This document shows, one piece after another, positions 1 to 14,339 of a stretch of 64,000 nucleotides of DNA. Positions within the stretch are counted from its first letter, which is position 1; the number at the start of each line of letters is the position of its first letter. This DNA comes from Onchocerca volvulus (Eukaryota > Nematoda > Chromadorea > Rhabditida > Onchocercidae). The notes beneath the pieces are model-generated. The model had not been told where the DNA came from. It saw only the letters and a program-made list of their open reading frames with translations, and made no database searches. A program made the position numbers and the translations under genes. Location of the stretch: positions 9,411,459-9,475,458 of the forward strand of contig HG738137.1 in NCBI GenBank assembly GCA_000499405.2. The letters are read 5' to 3'.

Positions 1-47
1 AAAAATTTGATTATTCCATAAAATGTTCTATAAGAGTAAAATTTCAG

Positions 48-241
48 GCTTCACGGCTGATCTCCGTTCCAATACGGGTGGCCAAGCATTTCCACAATGT
101 GTTTTTGATCATTGGCAGGTTTTGCAAGGCAATCCGCTAGAACCGAGCACGAAACCAGCTCAGATTGTAGCCGAAATTCGTAAACGTAAAGGTTTGAAGG
201 AACAAATACCCGGCTTGGACAATTTCTTGGATAAAATGTAA
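48..241 (+). CDS. eef-2: Elongation factor 2, C-terminal exon (partial)
   Basis: Last coding exon of eukaryotic translation elongation factor 2, the GTPase that drives ribosomal translocation. The exon opens after an ATTTCAG acceptor in phase 1 and encodes about 64 residues ending in TAA. It contains the EF-2 domain V signature [13 protein letters not shown] and the family's C-terminal end [20 protein letters not shown]. An upstream in-frame ATG at 23 lies in the intron and is not the start. The rest of the gene is left of the window. Candidate poly(A) signals (AATAAA) are at 255-260 and 787-792. The C-terminus is nearly invariant across eukaryotes, so the identification is firm. Confidence 0.97.
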
Positions 242-408
242 TTCACTATTTAGAAATAAATATGATTGTTTTTTTCTTGTGATTCCTTTTTTTGCTTTTC
301 ACTAATTACTATTATAAAATTGATGTCTTCAGATTTGATGTTGCAAAGTGTTAGTCTCTTTGCTGCCATCATTGTTGTACCCTGAAGTTGCTCACCCTTT
401 AGTTTTAT

Positions 409-416
<8 letters not shown>

Positions 417-465
<49 letters not shown>

Positions 466-483
466 GGGAGGGGAGGGGGAGGG
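417..483 (+). repeat. 48-nt poly(T) tract joined to a G-quadruplex motif
   Basis: An uninterrupted run of about 48 T (417-464) is followed directly by four G runs of 4, 4, 5 and 3, separated by single A residues (465-483). It lies in the 3' flank of the EF-2 gene. The G runs fit a tight parallel G-quadruplex. On the minus strand the tract reads as C-rich sequence followed by poly(A). Confidence 0.85.
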
Positions 484-3400
484 AAAAATATAGCCAATTA
501 TATTTGTTAGAAATTTTCAAGATTTATCCTGATGCTGTACTGTACGGTCGCGAAATATGGTGTATATCAATTAAGTATTCATTTTTTTTCTCATATTTTT
601 GTTAAATTATATGAATTTAAGAATTTATGTGTTGCATAAATTTGATAATTCCAGTTTTTGGAAGGTATTCATTTTTTTTTTCGCCTTCAGTATATTAGCA
701 ATTATTAAGGACATCTTTGACGGTATACTACTATAATGCAGTTTTGTTTTCCCTTTGTTTTTGTTATGCTGCTTTTCACTTTGTTGAATAAAAAAAGGCC
801 TATGTTGGTTGTTCCTTTGTTAATGCTGTCATTTGCAAAATGATTCAAGAAAATTTCCTTCATTATATAGATATTTAGAAGCATATTCAGACTTATGCCA
901 TTATTTCTATGCGAAAGGTAATTATAATACCAAGTTAGATGGATTAATCGTGAGGGAATTAAGTAGTATTCGTTGAATGAGTTAAAGTTACCCTCAACTT
1001 GATTATAGATTAGAGTGGTTCTCCGAGTTTTTTTACACTGAGTAATTAAATATTTATAGCAGAAGAAGGGATTATTCTATGAAATGAGGAAAAAACAGGC
1101 AATAATTACGGGCTTTATTTTCCTTTTTTAGTAATTTACGAATTTCAAGTTTTGATGCTTTTCAGAAGTACGAAGATTTGAAATTCATAAACAATTATGA
1201 CAATTTTTAAAGATGTGTACATCTCTCTGCTTTCTGGAATGATAAATGGTATTAGAGCTTTATTTGTTTAAATAGTATTTCATTTATATGGCTTTGGAAA
1301 ATTATTTAATGTGACGTGAAGTTATTATTATGAACTTTTACGTTATAAGATATAAAAATAAATAAATAATGCGAATAAAGTATATCTCAGCCAAGTAGTA
1401 ATAGTAGTAGTAGAAATGAGGGAACATTTCGAGCACGATATTCGTCATTAAATTTTGCTTAAAAAGTAGTTCCCAAATCGATACAGAAGAAATGTATATA
1501 CTATTGTTTCAATAATTTCTCCAGAAAATGCAAAAAACAAAGAAATTGACAATATTATTGAATCACTTCTTACCACTTTGCTATGAAAAATATAAATAGG
1601 AAAGAAAGGAATTTTATCGAATTTCTGCAAGTTATTATTTGAAATTTTATGAAAATATTTATCAATTGTTTGATGTGATTCTTTGCTCAGATTGATAGGT
1701 AAATCATATCAATAACATTAACTTAGATTTATATGTTTGTCGTCTCATCTTATTTTACTATGAAATCATTTACTTGAAATTCTAAATTAATATATATTTC
1801 ATCTTATTATACGTTAATACTACATGTTTTATATTAAAAATAGGATAAATTATTAAAGATAGTTTATATAAATTTAGGAATTATTATTATATTAAATGCT
1901 GTTAAAAAATTTAGGCTCAAATTTTACTTTTATTTTTTCCCGAGAACATTATATACCTGACAGTATTCAGTCGTTCTAATTTTTATGCCATTATGTGAAA
2001 TTTATGTAAGACTTGATTTTATTCAAAATTTAGATATTTGTTTCATATCCAAAGAGCAAGAAGATATTAATCATAAATTTGTTTACGTGGCGTAGAAATG
2101 TACTATTTCTGCGACTTGTCATAAATTACATATCTATCATTTGCTTATCAAAAGCATTTCAACCATACTGCACTTTCTATTAATGTTTGATTAAGCAAGA
2201 AAAAATTTTTGCAAAATAATTTTGTCGAAATGTAACACACGTGGAATTAACGTCAACGTTAAATATTTAAAGTGAACGAATGTTTCATCTTGAATAATGT
2301 GATAAAAATTAATCAATTATCACTATGATAATGATGTATGACAATACGAAAGTTTGATTGATTCCAATATTTCGCTTATTATGATGTTGAAATTAAACAT
2401 GATAACGTTGATCATAACAATAAATTATCTAATCATGTTTAAATTATGATTTATAATTGTATTATTAAATAGTATGAAAATTAAACACGACAACATGCAC
2501 AAATGGAAATGATATAAATTATTAAGCAGAATAAATATCAATTAGAAAAATAGCGTAAGAAGGACGATAAGAATTTTTAATTTTAAATACATCTTTTGTC
2601 TTCTGGTAAATTCATTATTTATAGTGCGAAAAAAAAAAAAAAGCTTTGAAAATTTTAAAATTTTTGCATAAAAATAAGAAGCAATATATAATATTTAAGA
2701 TGTTAAAATAAATGATTTTTATGTCATTTATTATTTATGTATTTTTATATCTTATCATCATAATTAACTTATCCATCTACCTAATCCTACTTTTAAACAT
2801 ATAGTTTTTCTTATTTACATACGTCAGTTGCATTGATTCATTTGTTTCGTATTTTATTCATCCATAAAATATTATTTTAATAATATGCATTAATATAAAT
2901 ACTTGTTATGTGACATTAATTAATATCTTAATATATGCTTATATCATCTATGATTTTATTTTTCGCGTCATTTAATTATTTCTATCGATATTTTATAGTC
3001 TGTTTATGACATTTCATATTGCAAAATTTATTTCAGTTTTTTCGCTCATATATTTTATAGAACAATTATGTCCGATAATTCGAATGATCGATCAGCAGTA
3101 TTATCTGTAAATATTACAAATATTTTTTCTTAATTTCAAATTCCAAAAATTCCTAAACTAATTCTCTGCAAAGAGCATCCTTCAATCGTAATATCTTATT
3201 TGTTTCAGAAAAAAGCAAATATTAGAAACTCTATGAACTGTTTGCTTTTAACAATATGACTAATACTCAAATTTTAAAGTTTAAATTCTTTGTGAATATT
3301 ATTTGATAAAAATTATCCGCAAATAAATACGCACCATTATCCCCTTTTCTTCTGTTCCTTCCTTTCGCTTTTTTCTTCATTATCCTGATTATTCAGACAT

Positions 3401-3545
3401 TTATTTCACTTTCTTTTATATTCGCTTTTTTTGTTCTTTCTTTCTTTTTTTTTTTTTTTCTTTTTTTTAAAAAAAAGATTCCATTAAAACAAATGAGAAA
3501 ATGGAAAATGGAAGTATTTTAGAGATAATTTGATCAAATTTCTTT
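484..3545. other. AT-rich intergenic DNA, no gene seen
   Basis: This stretch between EF-2 and the SPPL2-like gene is strongly AT-rich. It has homopolymer tracts (A run near 2628, T runs near 3440-3470) and no open frame with coding character. The right end, up to about 3549, probably contains the SPPL2 promoter. The 3' UTR of EF-2 occupies the first few hundred bases. Confidence 0.6.
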
Positions 3546-3622
3546 CAGAGATAATTCCTCAACAATTCGTTTTCCGTCTATTACATATCGATTCAATATC
3601 GTTATTATAACTACTTGATTGG

Positions 3623-6600
3623 ATGATGCGGCAGCATATCATTGGCATTATCATTTTTATATTCATTTATGAATGTATTATAGTTGTAAGTATTTTCTTT
3701 TTCTTTTCTTTTTTCCTTTACTTATTGACATTTATTTTAGTAATGAAATGAAATTTTTTTCAATTCTATTCATGAAGCAGTATAAAAACTTATTAAAACT
3801 TATTTTTCTCTTTTTTTCCTTCCTATTAGAATTAATTCTGTCTTTTTTTTTTCTTTTCTTTTGTATTTTTAACTTCAAATCAATTGTTCTGAAAAATAAT
3901 GAAATTTTACAATTAACCTTTTACCTTTTGTCTTTTTTCTTTTTTCTCTTTTTTCTGTAGATGCATTAATCCATTTACACTGACTATCATAATTTTAGTC
4001 ATAACTTTTTATTTTGAAATATTTAATTCAGTTTAATTTAATCAGTTGAAAAAAAGTTGAAGAATATTTTCGATTTTTGTGATCAACAAATTTTATAACT
4101 ACTGATTTTAAGGAAACACATGGATATTACGATTCAAGTTTTGCTTACCTGTTTGTAAAAAATGAATTTACTGAAGAAAAGCAGACATTCTGTGTTAATT
4201 ACGAACAATGGAAAACGCAACAAATAGCAAAAGACATCGAAAATGCCGTAACTTTTTTTTTTTTTTTTCTGTTTTCTCTCTGTCTCTAAAGTACAGTCAT
4301 ATATAATTTTAAGTAAAATTTTATCTTTGCATATTATTCATTTAATCTCGTGAATCTTCACTCTTTACTTTACTTTTAGATTTTGCTAAGATATGAAAAT
4401 TAGGAAAGTATGAAAATTAAATGATTTTATATATGACTTATCTATCCATACTATATCAATGTATTCGTAAGTTTTTGAATTTATTTCAGGAAATGTTACG
4501 ACTTGGTTGGTGGGGTGGAATTGTTAACAATACCAATGTTTGTAACGAAGGAAAAACAATTTCATTGGAAAAGCAAGCAGTAGCATTGAATTATCGCCTG
4601 AAAATTGGAGATGGTCCTTGTGCATTTCCATTTGTTGAGACGAATACAAGCTTTAAAAAAGCTTTACAGTACGAAGTAATTGTATCTTCAATTTTAAGTC
4701 TAAGAATATGAGCTCTAATTATTAAAATTAGCCGATTGATCAGTTAAAAGATTTCATTATTTTCGTGATTGTGATTCTAAATTAATATATTTCCTACAAA
4801 ACCAATCTTTCATTTCAATGTAGCATTGTAAAGTCGAAAATTTTTGTCAGAAAGCCATTGCTGGAATGTTATCTGTCAGAAAATACAGGTGATCCAGTCA
4901 GCAGAATGATTAAATGAAATAATTAAACGGTGATATTGTAAACTGCGTGTAACGGCTTCGGCAAGCATTCAGCTTTGTCGCCACTTTTGTTCATTCTTCA
5001 GCGATTAATCCTATGTTGCTGCAATTTCTGGTGATTTTATTAGTTTCACTACTTGAAAATCTTCAAGATTTCTTGAAGGCTTTCGATGCATATATTGATT
5101 TTTATACCACAGAAATAGGAGTTTTTCTTATCAATTTTTGTATATTTTGATCTTTGCGCAGGTAAACCAGTTGGCTTCGAGACATGCTAGTGCTGCCATT
5201 ATTCTCGTTGACAAAGGTCATCGATATATCACCAAATGGGCGGATTATTTGGTAAATTATTCAAACTTTAAATTGGAGATAAATTATCTTTGAAATCTTT
5301 TTAATGTTTTGGAGCATTTTTTTAGTCTAAAGAAATGGATTAAAAGTCTTAAAGTCTAAAAGTAATAATAACTCTTGTTTTAATAATTTTTGTAGTTTTT
5401 TTAAAAGGAAACTTACTTTAAGTTTTCCGAATTTCACGATCCTGATTTCAATCAATCTACCAAGCTACCAACATTTTTCATGTACAGAACTACATTCTTC
5501 GACGAAATGCTGGTAATTTTATTTATATTCAAGTTTTATAGATCGGTTAGACATTAAAAATTATATTATTCTCCGAATAATAAATGTTCCGTTTCTAAAG
5601 CAGGCTTAGTTGTTCTGATGAAATCTGTAATGCTAACTTGAGTTGATGTAGTAACTTATTGCCAAAATATGATGACATCTTTTACATAAATAATCTAGCA
5701 GTCTGCAATTGAATTTTGTAGTATTTTTGACTTAAAAATTGATGAGTTCTACGTAGTTGAATTCTTTTTTAAATAGTGTCTTTTTAAAAAGAAGTTTGGA
5801 TAGGAGAATTTTTGTGAATAAAGTAAATAAGAAAAAATAGTTGAGTTGAAAATTTGAGAACCAAGTTGACATATTTTTTTTCATAATATTTTCTATTTTT
5901 ATGCAAACATTCAGATTTCAATGATTATCTACTAAAATATAATGCATTTTAGAAACTGAGTAACGACAGTACTGGAAGAGAATTATTACTGCAATTCTAT
6001 AGACCACTAAATACGCGATGGGATATATCAATGTTAATTATTTGGCTTATAGCTGTATTTTGTGTTGCGGTAGGTGGTCATTGGGCTGCTTTTCGAAAAA
6101 TGCTAGTTTTTTTTTTCGCCTTTTATTTTTATCAAGATATAAAGTGTTTTCCGGTGTTTATTCTTTTTTTTTTTTTTTTTTTTTTGATAAGTTAATTGTT
6201 TCTGTGATTGATAGTAAGTAATTTTTGTCACTTTGACGTTAAATTGTTTAATGAATACTTGCCACATTTGATACATAAATTTACAAAAAGGTAGAAAATT
6301 TTGTAAAAAAATTATTAGTAATCCTTAATCATATTTTAAACTATGTTTAAACGGTATTATGCATCAATTGATGATGATATTAATTATATTATCACATTTA
6401 ACTTTATACAAATTATGGCTGATACATATTTACTGTTTATGTTGGAGTTAATTTAATGATTAATTAAAATTAATGGTCATGTTAAAATTAGTTGTATTAT
6501 AAGTAATTAAGCAGAGTTATTTAAGAATGCTACTTAATGGTCATAATAAGGTTGCTTGCAGAGCAGTAATTGCATAAGATTATTTACGGAATTCTGCTTT

Positions 6601-9600
6601 ATGATCTCTTCAAGTTCATTAATAAATCATCTTATATATTATTGTTGACTAGTAATTACTGTTCATTGTAAATTTATTTCTACTTATTCTTATTTCTGAG
6701 ATAATGGTTATTAATTAATATTATTTGTAGGGAAATGATTGCTAACTGCTAATATTCGATTGCTTCAGGTTGTTTATAGAGTACTAATTAATGAATCCGT
6801 TAAATTATTCATTTGAGAATGATTATTATTTAGATATGAAGAAGATACTTTGCGTAGATCTCACCAAATTTCGACTAACGAAAATCATGTACAAAAATCA
6901 AAAAGTTTCCTGAATGATCAAATGACAAGTTCAATAAATTGCTTATTTATTGTCATTGTGATGCTTATAATTGTTGGTGTTCTAATGCTTGCTTTCTATT
7001 TTCGCAGTATTATGGGTAAGTCAATAACTCTTATATAAGCAACTATTTGTTAAACGACGTAGGTTTTTAGTTTTTTTTTTGCTTTTTTTTTTTGCATTTC
7101 ATTTGTGTTTTTTAATGCAACATATGCACAAATATTTAATTAATGAGTGTATGTTTCAAGCATTGAAAATTTTTCTGAGAGCTGAAAAAGTCGTTTTTTC
7201 TAATTTATGTGAACTTTTATCCTCTAAAAATAAATTAAGCCATCAACTTTTCAAATTAAATAAATAAAATAATGAGTATGAGAAGGAATGGGGGAGTAAG
7301 AAATTTGTATAGTAATATCAAGTTTTGCAGTGTATATTTTCAACATATTGCTTGTAATCATTGGAACATTTAGTATTCATCGTTGTTTAACGGCATTATT
7401 TGGATCGATATGCAAATGTGGTCATTGTCAGGTAAGTTTACGATAATGATTGAGTATAGTTGTGATAGAAATTAAAGTAGGAATAATTTCTTGTTTGACT
7501 AATGACTATCAAGTTGAAATGTGGTCTATTTCCGTATTTATATTTCTGTATTTAATGAAACAGTTATTTAATTCAATAGGTTGATTTCTTTATCCATCAT
7601 TTTGAAAAAGAGTAGAAAGATTGATGTTAAACTGAATGGATGATGGCAAATATTGATTAGATAATTTGGAATTATTCTAGCTCGATGTGTTGTCTTTTCA
7701 GTTATTGAGAATTTAAACTTTTCATGGTCTCTGTTAAATATATTGGTACTCAGGAACTGGATAATGTATAATTTCTGAGATTTTATAACCATATCTATGA
7801 GATTCGTAAAATCATCTTTAGCTTCGATATAAGTGCAGAAAATTTTAGCATAGTTTTATGTGGTATTTATCAATCTTTCTATTATCTACATTTAATTGTG
7901 ATAGTTTTTCAATATTATTCTTTGTTTTAAATATCTTTTTCTAGTAAAATATAATTTTCATTTGATGAAAAGCTATTTAAGGTATGTGTCGCTATGAATG
8001 ATGTAACGCAATCGATATTCCGGCGTGATTTATTTAATTATAAATGTTGCACCGAACGACCGCTTGTAATGTCGGTCATGATTTTTTTCTGTGCATTATC
8101 ATTTTGTATCACCTGGTTTGTATTCCGACGTAATCCATATGCATTTATACTGCTTGATTTCATCAATATTGCTGTTTGCATCCATATTTTAAAAGGCATT
8201 CGATTCCCGAATTTGAAGGTAAAATACTTTCAAATTTTATAAAAAATAAAAGTAACTTTAAAAGATTTAGAATTATATGGAATTACTATTATTGATTAAA
8301 ATTTCGAAAAATTATTACCATCGGAAATAAATTTTAGAATCTTTTATTTTCATGAAAGATCAATCAAAATATCAGGTAAGTTTCTCAGTAATGAGATAAA
8401 TCACGCATAACTGTTGAGCAGTTCAAAAGAGATAAAAGACATCTAACATGCTATGGCATATGCCTTTGATAAAATTTGATTTGAATCAAAAAAAATTTTT
8501 TTTTTCTTAATCGTTAATAATTGTTTCTAGTGGTTGACAATTCTGCTGATCTGTATGTTTATGTATGATATGTTCATGGTATTTATCACACCTTTTCTTA
8601 CTAAAAATGGATGTTCCGTGATGATTGAGGCAAGTTCTTGTTGAAAAGTTATTTTCAGTTGTATAATTTACTCTTCTTTTTTTCTTACTTTTTCATCGTT
8701 TATGATTTGTTTTGCTTCCGGCAAATCTTTATGTCAATTCAATTGAATCTATTTTCTTTTCTATAACTTGTTTTCTACGAAATATACTTTTTCTTTTTCG
8801 TTATTTGCAGGTTGCAGCTGGAACGGATTGTTCAAAATCGGGTGGTAATTATCCTGTAGCACCAATTAATACTGGAATACCAGAAAAGGTGACTCAAATC
8901 AGAAACTTTGCTGAAAAAATAAATTGAATTGTGAAATTTCGGATTATTTGAATGATTAGAGAAGTTCGGAAAAGTTGAAAACTATTTTTCAATATCTGTA
9001 TATTTATAGTTTCCGATACTTTTCCAATTGCCACGATTAAGCGATCCAGTGATTTCATGCATTGATTTAGAAATTGAAAAAGAATTTCATCCAATAATCC
9101 TTGGATTGGGTGATGTTGTAGTACCCGGTAAGTGTTTTTTTTTAACACAAATTTTTATAACTTAGAAAGAACTATGATGTGAGGATAAGTCTGGGAACGA
9201 TAACTTTTTATCCAAAAATTTGCCTCTCAATTAATTAAATTAAGCTGTTTCCTTACCACCACAATTAATAAAATGCGTTTTTAACCATAGAATGTACCGC
9301 AAAATACATTTAAGTACTGGAACAAAACTTAGTATATTAGTAAATCAGTAAAAATTTAGATTTCGCCGCGTTCTACTTGCATTCCTTTTTCTTCCTTTTT
9401 TTTTTTTTTTTTCATTTCTTGTTACAAATTAATGACATGAATAATATATTTGATCGTTAGACATCTCAAAAAAGGTTCATAATCCTAAATATTCATAAAT
9501 TATTTCAATGCAATTGATGATTATTCTATCGATGAAAAAATAAAACAATAAGTTCGTTGTTTGTTATTTGCAATGATTTGTTAAAGAACTGATCTTCAAT

Positions 9601-10988
9601 TTTTTTTTTTCTTCGAATAGGTTATCTGATCAGTTTTTGTTTTACTGTCGATTTTGTTGTTCGGACACGTTATCTTTATGGATTTCTTTCAATTATCGGT
9701 TGGTTCTTTTTTTTTTTTAATTCCAAATTTGATTGATTTTATTTATATGCTTATTTTTCCATCTCTTATATTCATTTTTTGCTTTTCAAATATATTGAAT
9801 TTATTTTATTCTCGATCACCGCTTTTATTTCTTAAACAGGAATTCTCTAACCATTTTTTTTTAGGTTATGGAATTGGTCTTATTGCAACATTTATAGCTT
9901 TAACATTAATGGAAACCGCACAACCTGCTTTAATTTATTTGATACCTTTTACATTAGCACCCATTATTATACTTGCGCTCATTCGGCAAGAATTTAAACT
10001 TCTTTGGACTGGAAATTTTTCGAAATCTGAGGTTACTGCCGCTGTTATGCTTTAAAAAAAAAATTCCAGCTTAACAAATTTTATGCAAGATCAATTCTTT
10101 TAACCAATTCGTTGAAATTTTTTAATTCGAAATGAAAAAGAAAAAAAGAAGGGCAACAGAAGATTTAATGGAAAATGCTCAGCTGAATTTATTTTAATGC
10201 TTCTACGAGTAATTCACGTAGTGTTAAACTTATTTAATGCAAATGTCAACATAATGCTAATTCGTTGTAATTTTTTTCAATCATGTGAAAATTTCCCTAC
10301 TTAGTCTGGTAGGCTTAATCGTTCTTCCGTATATCTCTGGAACGAAATTTTAGCAAGCATTGTTAATTAGTTATTAAGAAGTAATGATTTAGGCTAATGT
10401 GATTAAAGCTACTGATTTATATTTCTCTGTGGCATGTTTCCTTTCTTTTTTTTTTGCTTACGAGACAAATAAAATTTGCTGGCAAAGATTTCAGGATCGT
10501 TCATTCTGCTTAAATTATCAATTCTTGGTTTCCATAAATTTTGGATAAAATTTCTTGTCATAGGGAACTATTGAACTGAATGACATAAATGTTTCTTTTG
10601 ACCTTTTCTATGATTTTCATTGAATTAGTGAAGGAAAGGATTTTCAGGAATCTCATATTTCGCGAAATTCTGCAGCAGATACATTCAGCAGTGGTCTTAC
10701 TTCGGATAATATTGGTTTTAATGCATTTGATGCAACATCTGTACCAGCAACTTCATCTTCTAATGCAGGTGAAAGAAAAATATGAAATATATCTTCCGGT
10801 ATTTCTTAAAATATTAGTGATATTTGGTTCTTTTAGTATTGATTGCTGTATTCTCTTTCATGTTCGTTTTCATTTGTAACTGTTGATTGTTTTATAACTT
10901 TCTTTCTTTTGCTTTTTTTTTTCTTTGTTTATAATATATCGAAGGTGTTTGTCACTTGCTATCTGTTATCACTAAAAAGCAGCAATGA
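3623..10988 (+). CDS. SPPL2: Signal peptide peptidase-like intramembrane aspartyl protease (SPPL2 type)
   Basis: Multi-pass GxGD aspartyl protease of endosomal/lysosomal membranes that cleaves type II membrane proteins. Exons: 3623-3685, 4113-4247, 4490-4675, 5162-5251, 5408-5512, 5953-~6143, 6834-7015, 7331-7431, 7982-8218, 8531-8629, 8811-8888, 9010-9127, 9621-9698, 9865-10031, 10564-10590, 10648-10768, 10945-10988; about 673 aa. Order: signal peptide MMRQHIIGIIIFIFIYECIIV; luminal PA-like domain with NNT and NDS sequons; first TM followed by GGHW; further TMs; catalytic motifs YD (MFMYDMFMVF, exon 10), GLGD (exon 12) and QPAL (exon 14); polar cytosolic tail. All three active-site motifs are intact. 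A TTTCAG at 3543-3548 fits an SL acceptor. Weak points: the exon 6 donor (6105 gives the wrong phase; 6143 fits), the last exon, and a GC donor after exon 10. The C. elegans relatives are imp-1/imp-3; which one is orthologous is not resolved. Confidence 0.9.
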
Positions 10989-13900
10989 ACTATCTCTTCA
11001 ATCACCAATAGGTGATGAGTTGTAAATCTCATCTGTGAATTATATTAAAAGGGTATTTAATTATCATAATATTAGAATCGCTCTTGTAATTCTGAATGAT
11101 TATCACTGATTCTAATTATTCAAATAGATTATATCAAATTATTTCATTACTTCGATTCGATTGATGAATTAATAGAATAACTAACTGGGATTTCACTCAT
11201 GTTTTAATCATCTTATATTAAATTATTGAATGATATACAAATAGAACTCATTTATCATATTTCTTTCAAAAACTCTTCGTGCATGCATTTTTTACATAAT
11301 TTAATTTATTCAATTTTTTCTTACTATATTTATTATATTTTTGATGCAACTTGAAGAAAAAGCGAATGGCAAATTTGAATGAAAATCGAAATCATGTTTG
11401 TGCAAATATTTTGTAAGTAATATTTCAATTTTTTTTTCTTCATTTCTTATTTATTTTTCCTCTGCAATTAAGAGATTTATGATTTATGTACTTTTGTTTT
11501 TGTAAAAAAACTAACAATTAAATCACCTTCAAAAAAAAAGTTTTTTTTTTTCTACAATTATTTAATTATCATATTTTTCCGATAGCATAAATGAATGTAT
11601 TTGTTCATTTTCAAAAATCCATAATACCAAATATTTTCAGCATTCTATTTTTTAATTAAACATAGTTTTTTAGACTTTCCATAATGATCTTATTTGGCAG
11701 TATAATATTACTGCATAATTCTCATTGCTATATATGAAACATGAACATGTCTCTTTCAAAAATATTTTTTTTTTTAAAATATATCTATACGTATGTCTCT
11801 ATTTTGCATACTTTTTTCTTGTTTTAAATTTAATATTTATTTCAGTTATGTTTTCACATTCTCTTTTTTCTTCAAATGTTATTGTAATTCCTGTATTTCA
11901 CCTGAAACTGTATCTTTACCCGGTTCCTCTATATAGTTTTTTGTTGCTGATTTATCTCTTATGGTTTTGCTATTTGATTTTATTATTTTGTTCTTTCCAT
12001 TTCCTTTTTTTTTCCTAGCGATTTCATTTCCTGAGATTTGAGTTAATTTTTCGCGAGTTTTTGAAATTTTTTTTATTTTTTATGTTTTTTTTAATGGAAG
12101 CATTTACATTTAGCTTTTCTAAGAAAGAAAATTGATAGTGCAAAATTGGTTCACTATTTTCATTGAGAATAGGATTATTTAATTTGATAATTGGATATTA
12201 TGACTTGTAATAAAATTTGCAGCGCTAAAAATTTATTCTCAGATTTTTATTTTATTTATGGTAATTTTTTTACATTATATTATGTTTTTCTTCTCGGTTT
12301 AATTATTTATCCTAGTTCATACTTCTTGATTTTGTCTTTTTCATTCCGGTTATGAAATTTGGTGATATTTTTATTGGTAATCAACCATTTTTATACAAGT
12401 CCTATGCTTATTTTGTATTTCCTGAAATATGAAGCATAATCGAATATTCTTTCTTATATCAGATATATGAAATAAAGAATTTTACGTAGAATAAAAATTA
12501 GCATATAAATCAAATATAAAAAGCCATAGCAGAAATAAAGAAATTACTGGAAATAAAAAATGTCATTGATGATAATACTAGATCATTTGCTGTTTCAGGT
12601 TAGAAGAATTTAGGATTTCGGGAAAGGATAGTGAAAAAATTTTCATTTTGCTGATATAATTGATATAATGGAAAAATTCTCAATCAGTTTTGCTGAAGAA
12701 AAAATGCAGATTTAATTACATGTCGAATATTCGATTATGTTATTTTGCTCTCTTAAAGGTACATTCCAAACGGATTAGTAATAGAGTGGATTGTATTCGA
12801 TTAGAAAGTTGAATTTAAGTGTGAAAAATAAAACAAATCCAATTTCATAAATAAAGCATGGAGTTTATTCATTTATAAACGGTAAATTTTGTGCCGACAA
12901 ATAAGACAGATGTAGTATGTAATTAGCGACAGAAAGCCGAGAAATAGGTATGAGCTATGAAATGGTAATGATCACATCAATAGAATATGAAGATAACTTT
13001 GATTCATCGAGAATATGTAGTAATAATCTGTTTTTAGTAAATCAAAATATTAAAAAGGACAAAGTTAAATATTAGTATGGAAGTTGACAAGTTTCAAATT
13101 ATGTATTTATGAATTCTGACTCATTACTGATTCGTAGCTAAATCTTTGACTTTTCTTCGCGCAGGAAATTGGAATTGGAAGTTTTCTTATGTCTCGATTT
13201 TTCGGATTAACATTGTTCTCATGAGAGGGAAAGGGAAGAATTTCTCCGATTCTGGAACTTTATTCCAGAAAAATCCGAAATTTGCACCAGAGTTTTATGA
13301 AACTAACATTGTGACATGAATCTTCTAAAACTTTTTTAAATTATGAACTTCATATATAGAACATTTACTCGACAACGGTAATAAGCAAATAATCTGTATT
13401 GATCGGAATTCAAATTTATGTGTTAAATATTTCTTTGAATTAATACGTCGAAAATTTGGAAGATATGTGAGAAAGGATAATATCAATACTAATAATGGTG
13501 AAATTTCAACTCGCTTAAATTGTATCTAAATTTTAATTATATGTAATTATGATGCCATATAATATAATTCGCTGGAAACAATCAAATATTTAATCAACAT
13601 TTAGTAACATGGAGATATTTTGGATTTATACAATTGCATTACAAAATACACGGAAAGTAAACATAACACATGGATGATAAGCAATTTACTTCTAAACCAA
13701 AATATTGTGTGTATTATGAAATGCACGAAAGTGAACACAATATAAGAATGACAAGCATAATAATGCTTATTGAATATTGCTATATATAATGATTGCACTC
13801 ATTGTTGCAAGAATGAAGTAATCAATTCATTTCACTAGTATAACAAAATTCATGAAATGTTTGCATTTTATCATTTAAAAATTGCGACAGATCAAAATAA

Positions 13901-14290
13901 ATTTAAAATCAATAGTTAAAATAGACACGCACACAGAAGTTTCTTTTTTTTTTTTTTTTTTTTTTTTTTTGCCATTTACTGTCAGAAAAAGTTTTTATGA
14001 TGTTGATGTGACATAGACCATGTTGTGGAAATTCTTTGTTGATGTGATAATCCGTAGAATTGATTGTATCTGTCGGACGAACTGGTATCAAGAAGGTTTT
14101 ATCTTGAAAATAGCTGATTCCTTAATACAACCAAATTTTTATATATTAGAGATGGGAGTGATTTACATTAATCGCCGGAAACTGTTAAGACCCAATTACA
14201 ACATAACAAGATCTAATCAGAAGATTGGATGCAAATTTGAATAAGAACGTGAATTTAGATAAGTATTGTAAACGATCGCTAGTAAAGGCA
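10989..14290. other. Gene-poor AT-rich stretch
   Basis: No conserved gene seen. Open frames here (for example 11725-12018) are T-rich hydrophobic artefacts. A poly(T) tract of about 26 nt lies near 13945-13970. The first few hundred bases probably hold the 3' UTR of the SPPL2-like gene. Confidence 0.5.
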
Positions 14291-14339
14291 TTTCCTGTAT
14301 GACAGGAATACAAAGATATGAGCATAGATATTTTACTTG

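Noticed and set aside
348..605. Open frame of 85 codons over the poly(T) tract
   Set aside because: Consists largely of poly-phenylalanine from the homopolymer.
3673..3960. Phenylalanine/leucine-rich frame after the first SPPL2 exon
   Set aside because: It lies in the T-rich first intron. The 3685/4113 junction keeps the frame and yields the luminal domain.
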